In this document: positions 26,064-34,283 of the stretch, piece by piece | How positions within the stretch are numbered: the stretch's first letter is position 1 | How the letters are laid out: the number at the start of each line of letters is the position of its first letter | From: CAYWNA01 sp964459305 | GTDB lineage: Bacteria > Planctomycetota > Planctomycetia > Pirellulales > Pirellulaceae | DNA: 61,136 bases | Assembly: GCA_964459305.1 (NCBI GenBank) | Contig: CAYWNA010000053.1 | Span: 1 to 61,136 of the forward strand | Reading direction: 5' to 3' | Position numbers and translations under genes: made by a program | The notes under the pieces: generated by a model | Seen by the model: the letters and a program-made list of their open reading frames with translations, nothing else | Database searches by the model: none | What the model was told of the DNA's origin: nothing

Positions 26064-27041
26064 TTAAGTCGGGGAAGTAAAGAATACCCGCTCGGCCGTT
26101 TTGCGCAGAATCCACTGGCGATCTTCGTCCGTGAGGAAATCGAGCCGGAGGCGGATCAGGTCGATTGAGTCCTTGTACTTGTGCCCGCCCATCATTTGCC
26201 AAGGGCCGTCGGTGGCCCACATCAACCGCTCCGGCCCAAAGGCGTCCAAAACGCGACGAATCATGGGAGCCAGATCCAGGTACGGCGATTCCTTTTTGCC
26301 CAGCGCGGAGAAGGCCGAAACCTTGACGTGCACGTTTTTGTGCTTCGCCAACCCGCAGAGATTCTTAAGATCGGCTTCGCGAAACTGGCCGTCGATACCG
26401 ATGCGGGCGAAGTGGTCGATCACGACCGGTGTGTCGGGAAACCGCCGGCACATTCGACCCACAGCCGGCAGGTACTGGGGGTTGATCAATGGACACATCG
26501 CCAGATGCTCGTCCGAACCACACTTCCACATGGCCGCCATCCCATCGCCGTCGAGCCAGCGATCGGCAGGCAGCCGCCCGGCCCCGATGCGGAACCCGCG
26601 AACACCCTGACGCGCCAATTTCAGCATCTTCTCACGCGGCCGGTCGTCGCGATCGATGACCGCCACGCCAGAAAAGATCCCCTCATACTTCCGCATCATG
26701 TCCAGCATGTAGGAGTTATCGTACCCGTAGTAGCTCATCTGGATCAGCACGACCTTGGCAACACCGCACGGCCGCGTATGGGTAAACAACTCTTCGGGCG
26801 TGAAACTGGGCGCCCGCATTTTCTCCTTCGGAAAGCCAGGCTTCAGCGGATAGCGGTTCGTATCCGACGTCCAGACGTGGACGTGAGCATCGATGTAACC
26901 TTCGCCGGGTGAATCGCCAGTCGGTCGCCCTGCCGCGACACCCGTCCCGGTCAGTGCAAAGGAAGCGGCGGCAAGCGAGCCGGAACGAAGGAAATCGCGA
27001 CGTGAGAGATTTTCGTTTTCGGCGGGTACACATTGATGCAT
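26064..27041 (-). CDS. Tat-exported amidohydrolase family 2 (TIM-barrel metal-dependent hydrolase)
   Basis: A 325-residue protein with a twin-arginine signal (LSRRDFLRSGSLAAASFALT, R14-R15). The mature part starts GYIDAHVHVW with the D-x-H-x-H metal motif (H53, H55). VVIDHFARIGID carries another His ligand, and the late MWATDGPWQMMGG block supplies the C-terminal Asp; this is the amidohydrolase-2 pattern of lactone hydrolases and decarboxylases. The ATG lies 10 bp after the stop of the peptidase gene upstream, and its ribosome binding site (AAGGA) overlaps that stop, which indicates an operon. The reaction may be hydrolysis of a sugar lactone, but the substrate is unknown. Confidence 0.85.
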   Translation of the reverse strand: MHQCVPAENENLSRRDFLRSGSLAAASFALTGTGVAAGRPTGDSPGEGYIDAHVHVWTSDTNRYPLKPGFPKEKMRAPSFTPEELFTHTRPCGVAKVVLIQMSYYGYDNSYMLDMMRKYEGIFSGVAVIDRDDRPREKMLKLARQGVRGFRIGAGRLPADRWLDGDGMAAMWKCGSDEHLAMCPLINPQYLPAVGRMCRRFPDTPVVIDHFARIGIDGQFREADLKNLCGLAKHKNVHVKVSAFSALGKKESPYLDLAPMIRRVLDAFGPERLMWATDGPWQMMGGHKYKDSIDLIRLRLDFLTDEDRQWILRKTAERVFFTSPT

Positions 27042-27051
27042 AACATAATCC

Positions 27052-28689
27052 TTATGGAAACCGCAACGTCAGTATCCAAGTTTCCCAGACGTCCTGGAAC
27101 TTGTCCATGTGATCATCGTCCTTGATACCGAGCACGGCTTTCAAGGTTCCGTACCCGCTGGGATCGTCTCGCACGTTGCGGCGAAAATCGTAGAAGTACT
27201 TTCTCAGTAGCCCACGCCGCTGCAAGTAATAGCACAGGTAACGGGCCTGGGCGTAGTTGGTGCCGGGGTCTGCGCCATAGAACTCGTAGGTCGTCGTCGT
27301 GCAAAGCGTTTTGAACGAGGGCACCTCCACCGGTTCTTCCACCACGGGTTCCTCATCCGCATTCTCCTCCGCCTCCGCGTCATCCTCGGCCTCATCTTCT
27401 CCCTTCTCCGCTTCGATCGCCTTCTGAAGCCCTTCCAGCCGCCAGTTTGTGTAACCCCAGATGCGCCCGTTGCGATCGCCGCATTGCTCGTATAGCGATG
27501 CCAAACCTTCGTTGAACCAAGCCGGACACTCAGGGAAGTTCGATGCGATGAACGGATGGACAATCTCGTGCACCAGCGTCCCGCCCCCGGTATCAATGTT
27601 CATGATCAGCGCCCGATGCACGTGCGAATAGTAGCCGAAGGGCGTGTCGGGCGCGTCGCCGAATATTTCGTCTGTGTGCTTTCTGTAGCTCTCCTTGTCC
27701 TTGAATAGCCAGATGTCGAGGATGTCGTCGGGATCTTCGGCAAAGTACGCTCTCTTGAGGTGATCGACTGCCCATTTGACCGTTCCGGCGGACCGCTGCC
27801 GCACCGTTGGGGCCGATTCATCGCCAATCACGACAAACGGCTTCTGAAGGACGATCGTGAATCCTTCCGGTACCTTGCCCTTCAGACGCATCACGTGCTG
27901 GGCATAATCTGCGTTGGTGAACTTGGCGTTGGAGTGGACGTCGCGGATCACGCGAGGTTTCAGACGCAACCGGATCAAAGTCCATCGATCGGCGTCGTAC
28001 TTCAGCGGCCACAGCTTCAGCAATTGTTCGCGGGCCATCCGCCGATACGCCCCGCCAGCGACCGCCGGTTCGTGGTAAAGGACCTCGTCTGTCTCCCGGT
28101 CGTATCCAAGAACCAAGCGAAAATGCTCGGTTGTACCGGGTTCTTCATCGTAATGAGTGCAAACGATCGACGGCACACCCGCAGCCAAATCCGTATGCAT
28201 CGCGCGAAAACTGCCCTCCAATTCCGCCTCGGCCCGGTCGATCGCCACACGATACCAGACAGGACCGACGTCGAAGCCGATCCGAGTCAAGGCGTTTTGC
28301 AGCTCCCGTGCATAGCAACCCCGTCCCAACATCGGATCGAGGCCCGATTGATCGTACACGTCGTCCTGGTTGATCGTATGGCCCAGTTTTGCCAAATACA
28401 TTTCGGCGCAAGCCTCGCCGCAAAAATCGGGCTTTTGTTTCACGTGCGGAACGTCGGGAATGCTGACGCTGCGGTAGTTGGGGACAGGTTTCTTTGGGGC
28501 TGGCTTGCTTGCCGGTTCCGGCGAAGTGCTGGCCTGAGGCGGCGACGTCGTGTCGGTCCGCCCGGTGGCCTGGGGCGTATCTTCCGATGCAGTGCTCGTC
28601 GTCGGCGATAGCATTGCCGAGTGCAGGCTACACAAAAGCAGTCCGATCGCACAAAGGCCCGCGCCGACAAGAGAACGTGTTAACTTCAT
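27052..28689 (-). CDS. Secreted C39-like cysteine peptidase fused to a gluzincin-type metallopeptidase domain
   Basis: A 545-residue protein; the ATG at 28689 starts a Sec-type signal (MKLTRSLVGAGLCAIGLLLC), six codons after another in-frame ATG. Residues 30-70 are a Thr/Pro/Ser-rich linker. Residues about 75-245 resemble peptidase C39: SIPDVPHVKQKPDFCGEAC with Gln85 and catalytic Cys90, and EHFRLVLGYD with His189. Residues about 260-545 carry H374-EIV-H378 and N393-E394 in PAWFNEGLASLYE, the zinc and ligand residues of a gluzincin (peptidase MA-like). An acidic insert (EAEKGEDEAEDDAEAEENAD) lies near residue 445. Two predicted peptidase centres in one chain are unusual. It precedes the amidohydrolase gene in an operon. 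Confidence 0.75.
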   Translation of the reverse strand: MKLTRSLVGAGLCAIGLLLCSLHSAMLSPTTSTASEDTPQATGRTDTTSPPQASTSPEPASKPAPKKPVPNYRSVSIPDVPHVKQKPDFCGEACAEMYLAKLGHTINQDDVYDQSGLDPMLGRGCYARELQNALTRIGFDVGPVWYRVAIDRAEAELEGSFRAMHTDLAAGVPSIVCTHYDEEPGTTEHFRLVLGYDRETDEVLYHEPAVAGGAYRRMAREQLLKLWPLKYDADRWTLIRLRLKPRVIRDVHSNAKFTNADYAQHVMRLKGKVPEGFTIVLQKPFVVIGDESAPTVRQRSAGTVKWAVDHLKRAYFAEDPDDILDIWLFKDKESYRKHTDEIFGDAPDTPFGYYSHVHRALIMNIDTGGGTLVHEIVHPFIASNFPECPAWFNEGLASLYEQCGDRNGRIWGYTNWRLEGLQKAIEAEKGEDEAEDDAEAEENADEEPVVEEPVEVPSFKTLCTTTTYEFYGADPGTNYAQARYLCYYLQRRGLLRKYFYDFRRNVRDDPSGYGTLKAVLGIKDDDHMDKFQDVWETWILTLRFP

Positions 28690-28902
28690 AGTGCTGAGAC
28701 CCTGCATGGCTCAAAAGCCCGGCTATTTCGAGAAGCCGAGCTTCTTTTCAATGGAGAATTTCCAGGTTGTTGTCAAATCGCACGGATGCGTCACACCAAT
28801 CATATCCAGCCGGGGAGATCGCGGCCACCTTTTTCGTGTAACAGATATGTACCACTTGAATTTGGCGGTAGGGACCAACCGAATACGACTGTTGGCACGG
28901 GT

Positions 28903-31791
28903 TCAGTGTGGGATCTCCAGTTCAGCAGTCACCGGCAGTTCCCACCGTTCAGCGGCATGAGCCTCGAAGCCTCGGCCGTCACGCTTTGTATACACGCGGA
29001 TGCGACCATCCGCCTCCTCCGCCCCCAGGATAGGATACGCCCTGCGGAGGTCACCATCGAACACAAAGAGTGTTTGTCCAGTCAGCTCGGGATCGTCTGG
29101 CAAGTTGCCGTCGACCACGAAATAGGAACTGCCGCGCTCGCTGTCCACGTCGATGATATTTCCCTTGAGCGTTCCGACCGGAAGGGCAAGTTTCACACCA
29201 CTTGCCTCCAATTGTGAGCCTTCCACCAAACAACCCCACGACGCTTTACCGCCTTTGGAGACGATTGCGGCGACGCGGCCGTCGGTGGTCGCATCGCCCT
29301 CGCCAAACGCGATGGTGACATGCTTCGGATCGAGCATGCTGACAACCAGATCGGTGCCCTCCGCTGTCTCGACCGCCACGGCAATTGCGTCCGGAGGAGC
29401 GCTTCCGCGAATTGGCAGCAGGCGGACGCCTTGGACAAGCCGTTTGTCAGCCGGGTTTCCCGCAAAGACCGACACGAACGCATCGCGGCCGTTTTCACCG
29501 ACGCGACGGCGCACGACATACGGTAGCGTTGCTCCTCGATCTGTATTGCGGTGGTTTCGCTGTCCCCATCCGTCGCCAACGGCAACCATCTCACCCGATT
29601 GCCCCGGCGACAGGACTCGGAACTCGTATCCGCTATCGAGTTCCCAGCAAATACTCCAGGGCGATTCACCAGGCGCTCTCTGGAGGTCTTCCAGCGGGAG
29701 CGCTTCTTTCGACGACGAATCTGTTTCGACGGGCGCGAGCGACAACCCTTCAATCTCATACTGGTTACCCGGTCCGTGGAACACGTAGTCCCTGGTCGTT
29801 CCACCGCCGGCCCGAAAGATATCGATGACATAGGAGCCCAATTGCCCGTGGTCGATCATTGCGCACGTTCGGCGATACAGAGTGTCCGGGCCGTAAGCGT
29901 TGGACGATGCCTCCATGACCTTCATGTGAGGCGTCACGGAGAAGAGGTGAAAGCTGCCGCCGCGGCCTCCCCTTTGTTGGTCGCGGCCATCGATCATGAC
30001 CAGGTTGTGGGCAAACGTCCGGTACGTTTGGTATTTGTCGGGGTGATCCCACAAGTATCCCAGGTCCGAAAGCAGCTCGTGACCGTTGTTCCAGTAATAC
30101 AAGTCCAGGCTGTCGAGATGGTGATGGCCGCCGTAGTCGCTGGCGTTGAGCATCACCAGGCTTTCGCGGCCAGTCGGACCGGTGCGCAGGTAGCCTTGTG
30201 CAAGAAAAGGGAAAACGACGTCGGGCAAGTGCAACGATGGAACGTCGCGACCGTCGAGTCCGGGCTCGCGGTAGAAGATAGCTTCACGTGGCGAGCCTCC
30301 CGCCAGGTCGTTGCCGGCCAGCTCTTTCAGAAGTGCGATGTGTTCGTCAGTAGGATACGCCACCGCGATCAACTCGGCGTAACTGGAACTGATGCTGGTG
30401 GTGCGATACGAATCTGCCGAGGGCGGAAAACGGAGATTGCCCTGCAGCGTCCAGATCAGCCCCTGCCAGCAATCGCCGTAGCGAGTGTCGCGGCAAGCAT
30501 CGAAGCCGTCGAGCCTCGTACCGTCCGGCGAAAAGTAACCCGGCGGATCGGAATAGTCGCGAAACGTCAAGGCAAAGGAGCGAATACCACCCATCGTCAT
30601 CATGGCGTAGGCAGGCGATTCGGATGTGCCGCCGTCGGGCAAGAACCAGCCGTCGACCGTTCGCAGAAAGCCGTCTAAGCCAAATCGCACCAAGCCCGGA
30701 TGACCGACGCACATACCGACCACGGCTGCTCCCGCGCGGTTGCCGACCGATTTATTGTTGATCGCCGGATCGCAGGCCGCCAAATATGTACTCTCCAACA
30801 GCAGGTCGTGCTCGATGCGTCGCTTCTCTTGGTCGGAGTACACTGGGGCATCTTTCTCTTTGGCAGTGCACGTCAGATCGTATGCGACGGCAATGCGGAT
30901 GACCCAGCCGCCGTCCATGCCCGAAGTGCCGATGCGGCTGGCGGACCAGTAACCGGTGTAGATCTTTCGATTGGGCTTGTTCGGCGGGTAGACCAGTTCG
31001 TCCTCAGGGAGATTGTTGATCCGTTCAGCGGCCACGTGAGGGTCCATTCCGGCGTACTCGCCGTATCCATATCCCGCCCGCACCAAGTACTCAGGAAACA
31101 CGTCGGCAAAGCGGAGCAGGATGGCCTTGGCCCCGTGGGCGTATCGCGGGTCTTCGGTCAAAGCGTACGCTGTGGCGAGGGTATCCAAACGCCCGGTCAT
31201 GTGCGACACTTTGCGGGCGCGAATGATGCCCGACAGGCTCGGCCGGGCTCGCGTGTAGCCGAAGCACTTGAACGTTTCGCCGCCGATGAAAGTGAACTTC
31301 TGGCCGCGGCTCCACTTGGATTCGACGACGACACTTTCAGGAAACTCTTCACTAGGAAAGACCGTTTTGCAGACGGAACAGACAAGCTGGTTGGGGCTCG
31401 ACACCGACCAACTCCACTGTCCGTTCGGATGCCAAGGAAGCCCTTCGGCACGGCACGCCGGACACGGACCCGTGCAACCGGGCGTGGTGGGCTCGATCAT
31501 CTGCTCGATGTATTCGCGGGAGAGCCCTTTCAATACATCGTCCGCCGACTGGCGAAGCCGCTCGACGTAGCGCCCGGCCCATGCATAGCGACGAATATTC
31601 TCCTTGGCTCGCGCGAGATCTTGTGGCTTGACAATCGTCGCCGGGTGGACCACCAGATCCCGATACTTCTCCCAGTCCGACCAATCAGTCGGGCGCGGCG
31701 TGGAATCAGCCCCGACTGCCACGGCCCCAACACCTAGCGCAATCCACATGCAAAAACGCCAAATGGCCGAGACCAAGCTCGCTTTCTTCAT
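28903..31791 (-). CDS. Secreted heparinase II/III-like polysaccharide lyase
   Basis: A 962-residue protein starting at 31791 (MKKASLVSAIWRFCMWIALG), a signal peptide with cleavage near AVG-A. Residues about 30-400 form an alpha/alpha-toroid-like helical region, including a Cys-rich block CTGPCPACRAEGLPWHPNG with CSVC that may bind zinc. Residues about 400-700 contain heparinase II/III-like signatures: DYGGHHHLDSLDLYYWNNGH and ELLSDLGYL, where the His and Tyr residues are the likely lyase catalytic set, then a beta-sandwich C-terminus. The family breaks uronic-acid-containing polysaccharides by beta-elimination in the periplasm or outside the cell. A 29-bp palindromic repeat lies immediately upstream of the start codon. 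Confidence 0.8.
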   Translation of the reverse strand: MKKASLVSAIWRFCMWIALGVGAVAVGADSTPRPTDWSDWEKYRDLVVHPATIVKPQDLARAKENIRRYAWAGRYVERLRQSADDVLKGLSREYIEQMIEPTTPGCTGPCPACRAEGLPWHPNGQWSWSVSSPNQLVCSVCKTVFPSEEFPESVVVESKWSRGQKFTFIGGETFKCFGYTRARPSLSGIIRARKVSHMTGRLDTLATAYALTEDPRYAHGAKAILLRFADVFPEYLVRAGYGYGEYAGMDPHVAAERINNLPEDELVYPPNKPNRKIYTGYWSASRIGTSGMDGGWVIRIAVAYDLTCTAKEKDAPVYSDQEKRRIEHDLLLESTYLAACDPAINNKSVGNRAGAAVVGMCVGHPGLVRFGLDGFLRTVDGWFLPDGGTSESPAYAMMTMGGIRSFALTFRDYSDPPGYFSPDGTRLDGFDACRDTRYGDCWQGLIWTLQGNLRFPPSADSYRTTSISSSYAELIAVAYPTDEHIALLKELAGNDLAGGSPREAIFYREPGLDGRDVPSLHLPDVVFPFLAQGYLRTGPTGRESLVMLNASDYGGHHHLDSLDLYYWNNGHELLSDLGYLWDHPDKYQTYRTFAHNLVMIDGRDQQRGGRGGSFHLFSVTPHMKVMEASSNAYGPDTLYRRTCAMIDHGQLGSYVIDIFRAGGGTTRDYVFHGPGNQYEIEGLSLAPVETDSSSKEALPLEDLQRAPGESPWSICWELDSGYEFRVLSPGQSGEMVAVGDGWGQRNHRNTDRGATLPYVVRRRVGENGRDAFVSVFAGNPADKRLVQGVRLLPIRGSAPPDAIAVAVETAEGTDLVVSMLDPKHVTIAFGEGDATTDGRVAAIVSKGGKASWGCLVEGSQLEASGVKLALPVGTLKGNIIDVDSERGSSYFVVDGNLPDDPELTGQTLFVFDGDLRRAYPILGAEEADGRIRVYTKRDGRGFEAHAAERWELPVTAELEIPH

Positions 31792-31822
31792 CTCTGCGCG
31801 TCCTACTTCGTCAGGATTGACC

Positions 31823-31902
31823 CGTTTAACCGCAAGCCGGAGGCGTGCGCGCAATCCGCTGGCCATGCCTATTCGCGCACGCCTCCGGCTTACGGTTAAA
31901 CG
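31823..31902. repeat. Palindromic dispersed repeat (family E, copy 1)
   Basis: Arms of 29 bp at 31823-31851 and 31874-31902 pair with one mismatch (left arm begins CGTTTAACCGCAAGCCGGAG). It lies 31 bp upstream of the heparinase-like start codon and so within its likely promoter or leader. A half copy occurs at 51098-51123. Confidence 0.85.
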
Positions 31903-32140
31903 AGTATGTGCAACTACGATCGCCCGCATCAGCCTAACCGAATCTTGCGGGCCATGCGACTAGCGGCGGCGCGTCTAACCAATTTCCAGCTTTGTACAGC
32001 AACCGACGTTGTTGGTTTCGTCGCGTGGGTTCGCGCCGTCGAGATCTGGCAAGTTGACTGCTCTGTCCCAACCATCAATAATGGGCAGCACGCTTCAAGG
32101 TGAACCGTTGACGCTTACTTCTAACTCGGAGGATGCTGCT

Positions 32141-32836
32141 ATGATGCGCTACGTGATGGTTTTGGCTATGGGATTAACGATTCTCGTGGGCGCCTCGGCG
32201 GTTGGGGCGGAGAAATGCGATCTGCCGTTGGTGTACGAGGACGATTTCGAGAAGGGCGCCGATGGCTGGCAGCCAATCGATCCGACGATTTGGCGGATCG
32301 CGGAGACCGATGGCGGCAAGGTCTACAACCAGTTCAAGAACAGCAAATACAGGGCGCCTCACCGCAGCCCGTACAATATCTCCCTGGTCAAAGACGTCCT
32401 GGTGGGCGACTTCGTGCTCACCGTCAAGGTGCAGAGCACCAATGTCGGTGCAGGTGCCCACCGCGACATGTGCTTGTTCTTCAACTACCAGGATTCGGCC
32501 CACTTCTATTACGTTCACATGGGCTTCCGGCCCGATCCTAACTCCAGCCAGATCATGATCGTCAACGACGCACCGCGCGTGATGATTACCAAGAACAAAA
32601 CGCCCGGCGTGCCTTGGGACGATGACTGGCACACCATCAAGATCGTCCGCCGCACGGCCGACGGCGCCATCGAAATCTACTTCGACGACATGGAAAAACC
32701 CATGATGATCGCCGAGGACAAGACCTTCACCTGGGGCCAAGTCGGAATCGGATCCTTCGACGACAACGGCAACTGGGACGATTTCAAGCTCTATGGCACC
32801 AAGGTCGAACGCCCGGCAAAGGACTCCGGCGAGTAA
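32141..32836 (+). CDS. Small secreted beta-sandwich (DUF1080/GH16-like) protein
   Basis: A 231-residue protein. The ATG at 32141 follows GGAGG and begins a signal peptide (MMRYVMVLAMGLTILVGASA). The mature part is a single jelly-roll: LPLVYEDDFEKGADGWQPID, MCLFFNYQDSAHFYYVHMGF, DDDWHTIKIVRRTADGAIEI and VGIGSFDDNGNWDDFKLYG, the pattern of DUF1080/3-keto-disaccharide hydrolase and concanavalin-like domains. The catalytic residues of GH16 (E-x-D-x-x-E) are not present, so it is more likely a carbohydrate-binding or structural protein. It is monocistronic. Confidence 0.7.
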   Translation: MMRYVMVLAMGLTILVGASAVGAEKCDLPLVYEDDFEKGADGWQPIDPTIWRIAETDGGKVYNQFKNSKYRAPHRSPYNISLVKDVLVGDFVLTVKVQSTNVGAGAHRDMCLFFNYQDSAHFYYVHMGFRPDPNSSQIMIVNDAPRVMITKNKTPGVPWDDDWHTIKIVRRTADGAIEIYFDDMEKPMMIAEDKTFTWGQVGIGSFDDNGNWDDFKLYGTKVERPAKDSGE

Positions 32837-33154
32837 CGACCGCACGAATCTGATTCGACAGCGCCACTTTGGGCTGCAACCCGGCGAATTAGTAACCCGT
32901 AAGCGAGGGCAGAACGCATTGCCTCGCTTACGCTTCGGGTTACTATAGGACGCCAAAGTGGCGTTGTCGATCTACTCGCCAGTCACCGCGGCTCGTTTTC
33001 GTATCGGGGACTCCCCGTGGGCGTTGAGAGTCGCAGATGAACTAGAAACTCGTTCACCGACTTGCGATCCCGCTGCTCTGAGAGTGTCGATCTAGCGAGC
33101 TCTTGATCGAGCTGGTGTTCCAAGTCGTCGAGACGACGAACGGGACAGGTCAAG
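32837..33154. other. Intergenic region with nested palindromic repeat
   Basis: No gene is supported. The left half holds the nested element at 32855-32970. The remaining about 185 bp upstream of the UroD-like gene shows no recognisable promoter or riboswitch motif by eye. Confidence 0.5.
32855..32970. repeat. Nested palindromic repeat (family F inside a second inverted repeat)
   Basis: The inner inverted repeat (about 32889-32909 and 32922-32945, containing GCTTACGCTTCGGGTTACTA) belongs to the same family as the element at 55561-55622. It lies inside an outer inverted repeat, 32855-32872 and 32953-32970 (TCGACAGCGCCACTTTGG, one mismatch). This looks like one palindrome inserted into the loop of another. 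Confidence 0.85.
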
Positions 33155-34207
33155 ATGGATGCTCGCCAGAACCTTTTGCGGGCCATTGCGTTCGAGCGAC
33201 CCGACTATATCCCCGTGCGTTTCGTCATCAGCGGAGCGTGCTGGGAGCATTATCCGCGGGACGCGATTGAGGAGCTGATGGCAACGCATCGGCTTCTCTT
33301 CCCCGATTTTGACAGAGTCGAAACGAAGATTGAACTCGAACACCCGCCCTGGCAGCGAAAGGACAAGCCTTACACCGACAGTTGGGGCTGTCGGTGGGAG
33401 ACGTCTTGCAACGGGCTTACTGGTGCGGTCACCAAGCATCCGCTGGCGAGCTGGAACGACTTCGATGACTATCAATCGCCAGATGCAGGGAAACACAATG
33501 GTTGGGGACCTGTCGATTGGGCTCAAGTGGCCGTCGATCTTCAGAAGGCTCAAACGCAGGGAAAACCTGCCGAGGGGAGCCTGCGACACGGCCACACGTT
33601 CCTCACGCTCAGTTACATCCGGGGATACCAGAATGTGATCTTCGATATGCTGGACGAAAACCCTCGGTTGTTCGATCTCATCGACATGGTCGAGAGCTTC
33701 AATCTCCAGATCGTGCGGCAATACGTCGAGTTGGGCGTGGAGTGGATGGGCTACCCGGAGGATCTGGGCATGCAAGTCGGCCCCATGCTTTCGTTGGAGC
33801 ATTTCCGGAAATACATCAGGCCAACATATTCGCGGCTCATGGCCCCCGCCCGCGACGCCGGATGTATCGTGCATATGCACTCCGATGGCGACATTCGCCA
33901 GCTTGCAGCCGATCTTGTGGACTTGGGCGTACACGTGATCAATCTTCAAGATCTGGTCAACGGCATCGACTGGATCAAGGAACACCTCAAAGGGAAAACT
34001 TGCATCGACCTGGACATCGACCGGCAGAAGATCACGCGATTTGGCACACCCGCTGAGATCGAGGCATTGGTTCGCGAGGAGGTAGAAGAACTCGGATCCA
34101 GCCAAGGCGGTCTGATGATGTGTTATGGCCTCTACCCCGGTGTGCCGCTGGAAAACGTCAAAGCGATAATGGATGCCATGGAGAAGTACGCGACGTATTA
34201 CTCGTAG
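33155..34207 (+). CDS. Uroporphyrinogen decarboxylase (URO-D)-like / MtaA-type methyltransferase
   Basis: A 350-residue cytoplasmic protein with the URO-D barrel pattern: N-terminal ARQNLLRAIAFERPDYIPVR, central RLFDLIDMVESFNLQIVRQY, IVHMHSDGDIRQLAADLVDL and C-terminal GLMMCYGLYPGVPLENVKAI. The segment HMHSDGD matches the zinc-binding H-x-C/S-G region of cobamide-dependent methyltransferases (MtaA-like) more than heme-pathway HemE. Planctomycetes carry many such paralogues next to sugar genes. HemE function is unlikely here because the conserved N-terminal substrate-binding Arg motif of HemE is not present. The MFS gene follows 76 bp downstream, so coexpression is likely. Confidence 0.75.
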   Translation: MDARQNLLRAIAFERPDYIPVRFVISGACWEHYPRDAIEELMATHRLLFPDFDRVETKIELEHPPWQRKDKPYTDSWGCRWETSCNGLTGAVTKHPLASWNDFDDYQSPDAGKHNGWGPVDWAQVAVDLQKAQTQGKPAEGSLRHGHTFLTLSYIRGYQNVIFDMLDENPRLFDLIDMVESFNLQIVRQYVELGVEWMGYPEDLGMQVGPMLSLEHFRKYIRPTYSRLMAPARDAGCIVHMHSDGDIRQLAADLVDLGVHVINLQDLVNGIDWIKEHLKGKTCIDLDIDRQKITRFGTPAEIEALVREEVEELGSSQGGLMMCYGLYPGVPLENVKAIMDAMEKYATYYS

Positions 34208-34283
34208 GTCGACGGCGGCGTGCGCGGCATCTTCCTGGTCGCCCCTTGACGAGAGCCCGGTCACCCGGCAATCATCAGTAATC

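Noticed and set aside
33155..34207. hemE (heme-pathway uroporphyrinogen decarboxylase)
   Set aside because: The protein has the barrel but not the HemE N-terminal substrate motif, and no other heme gene is nearby.
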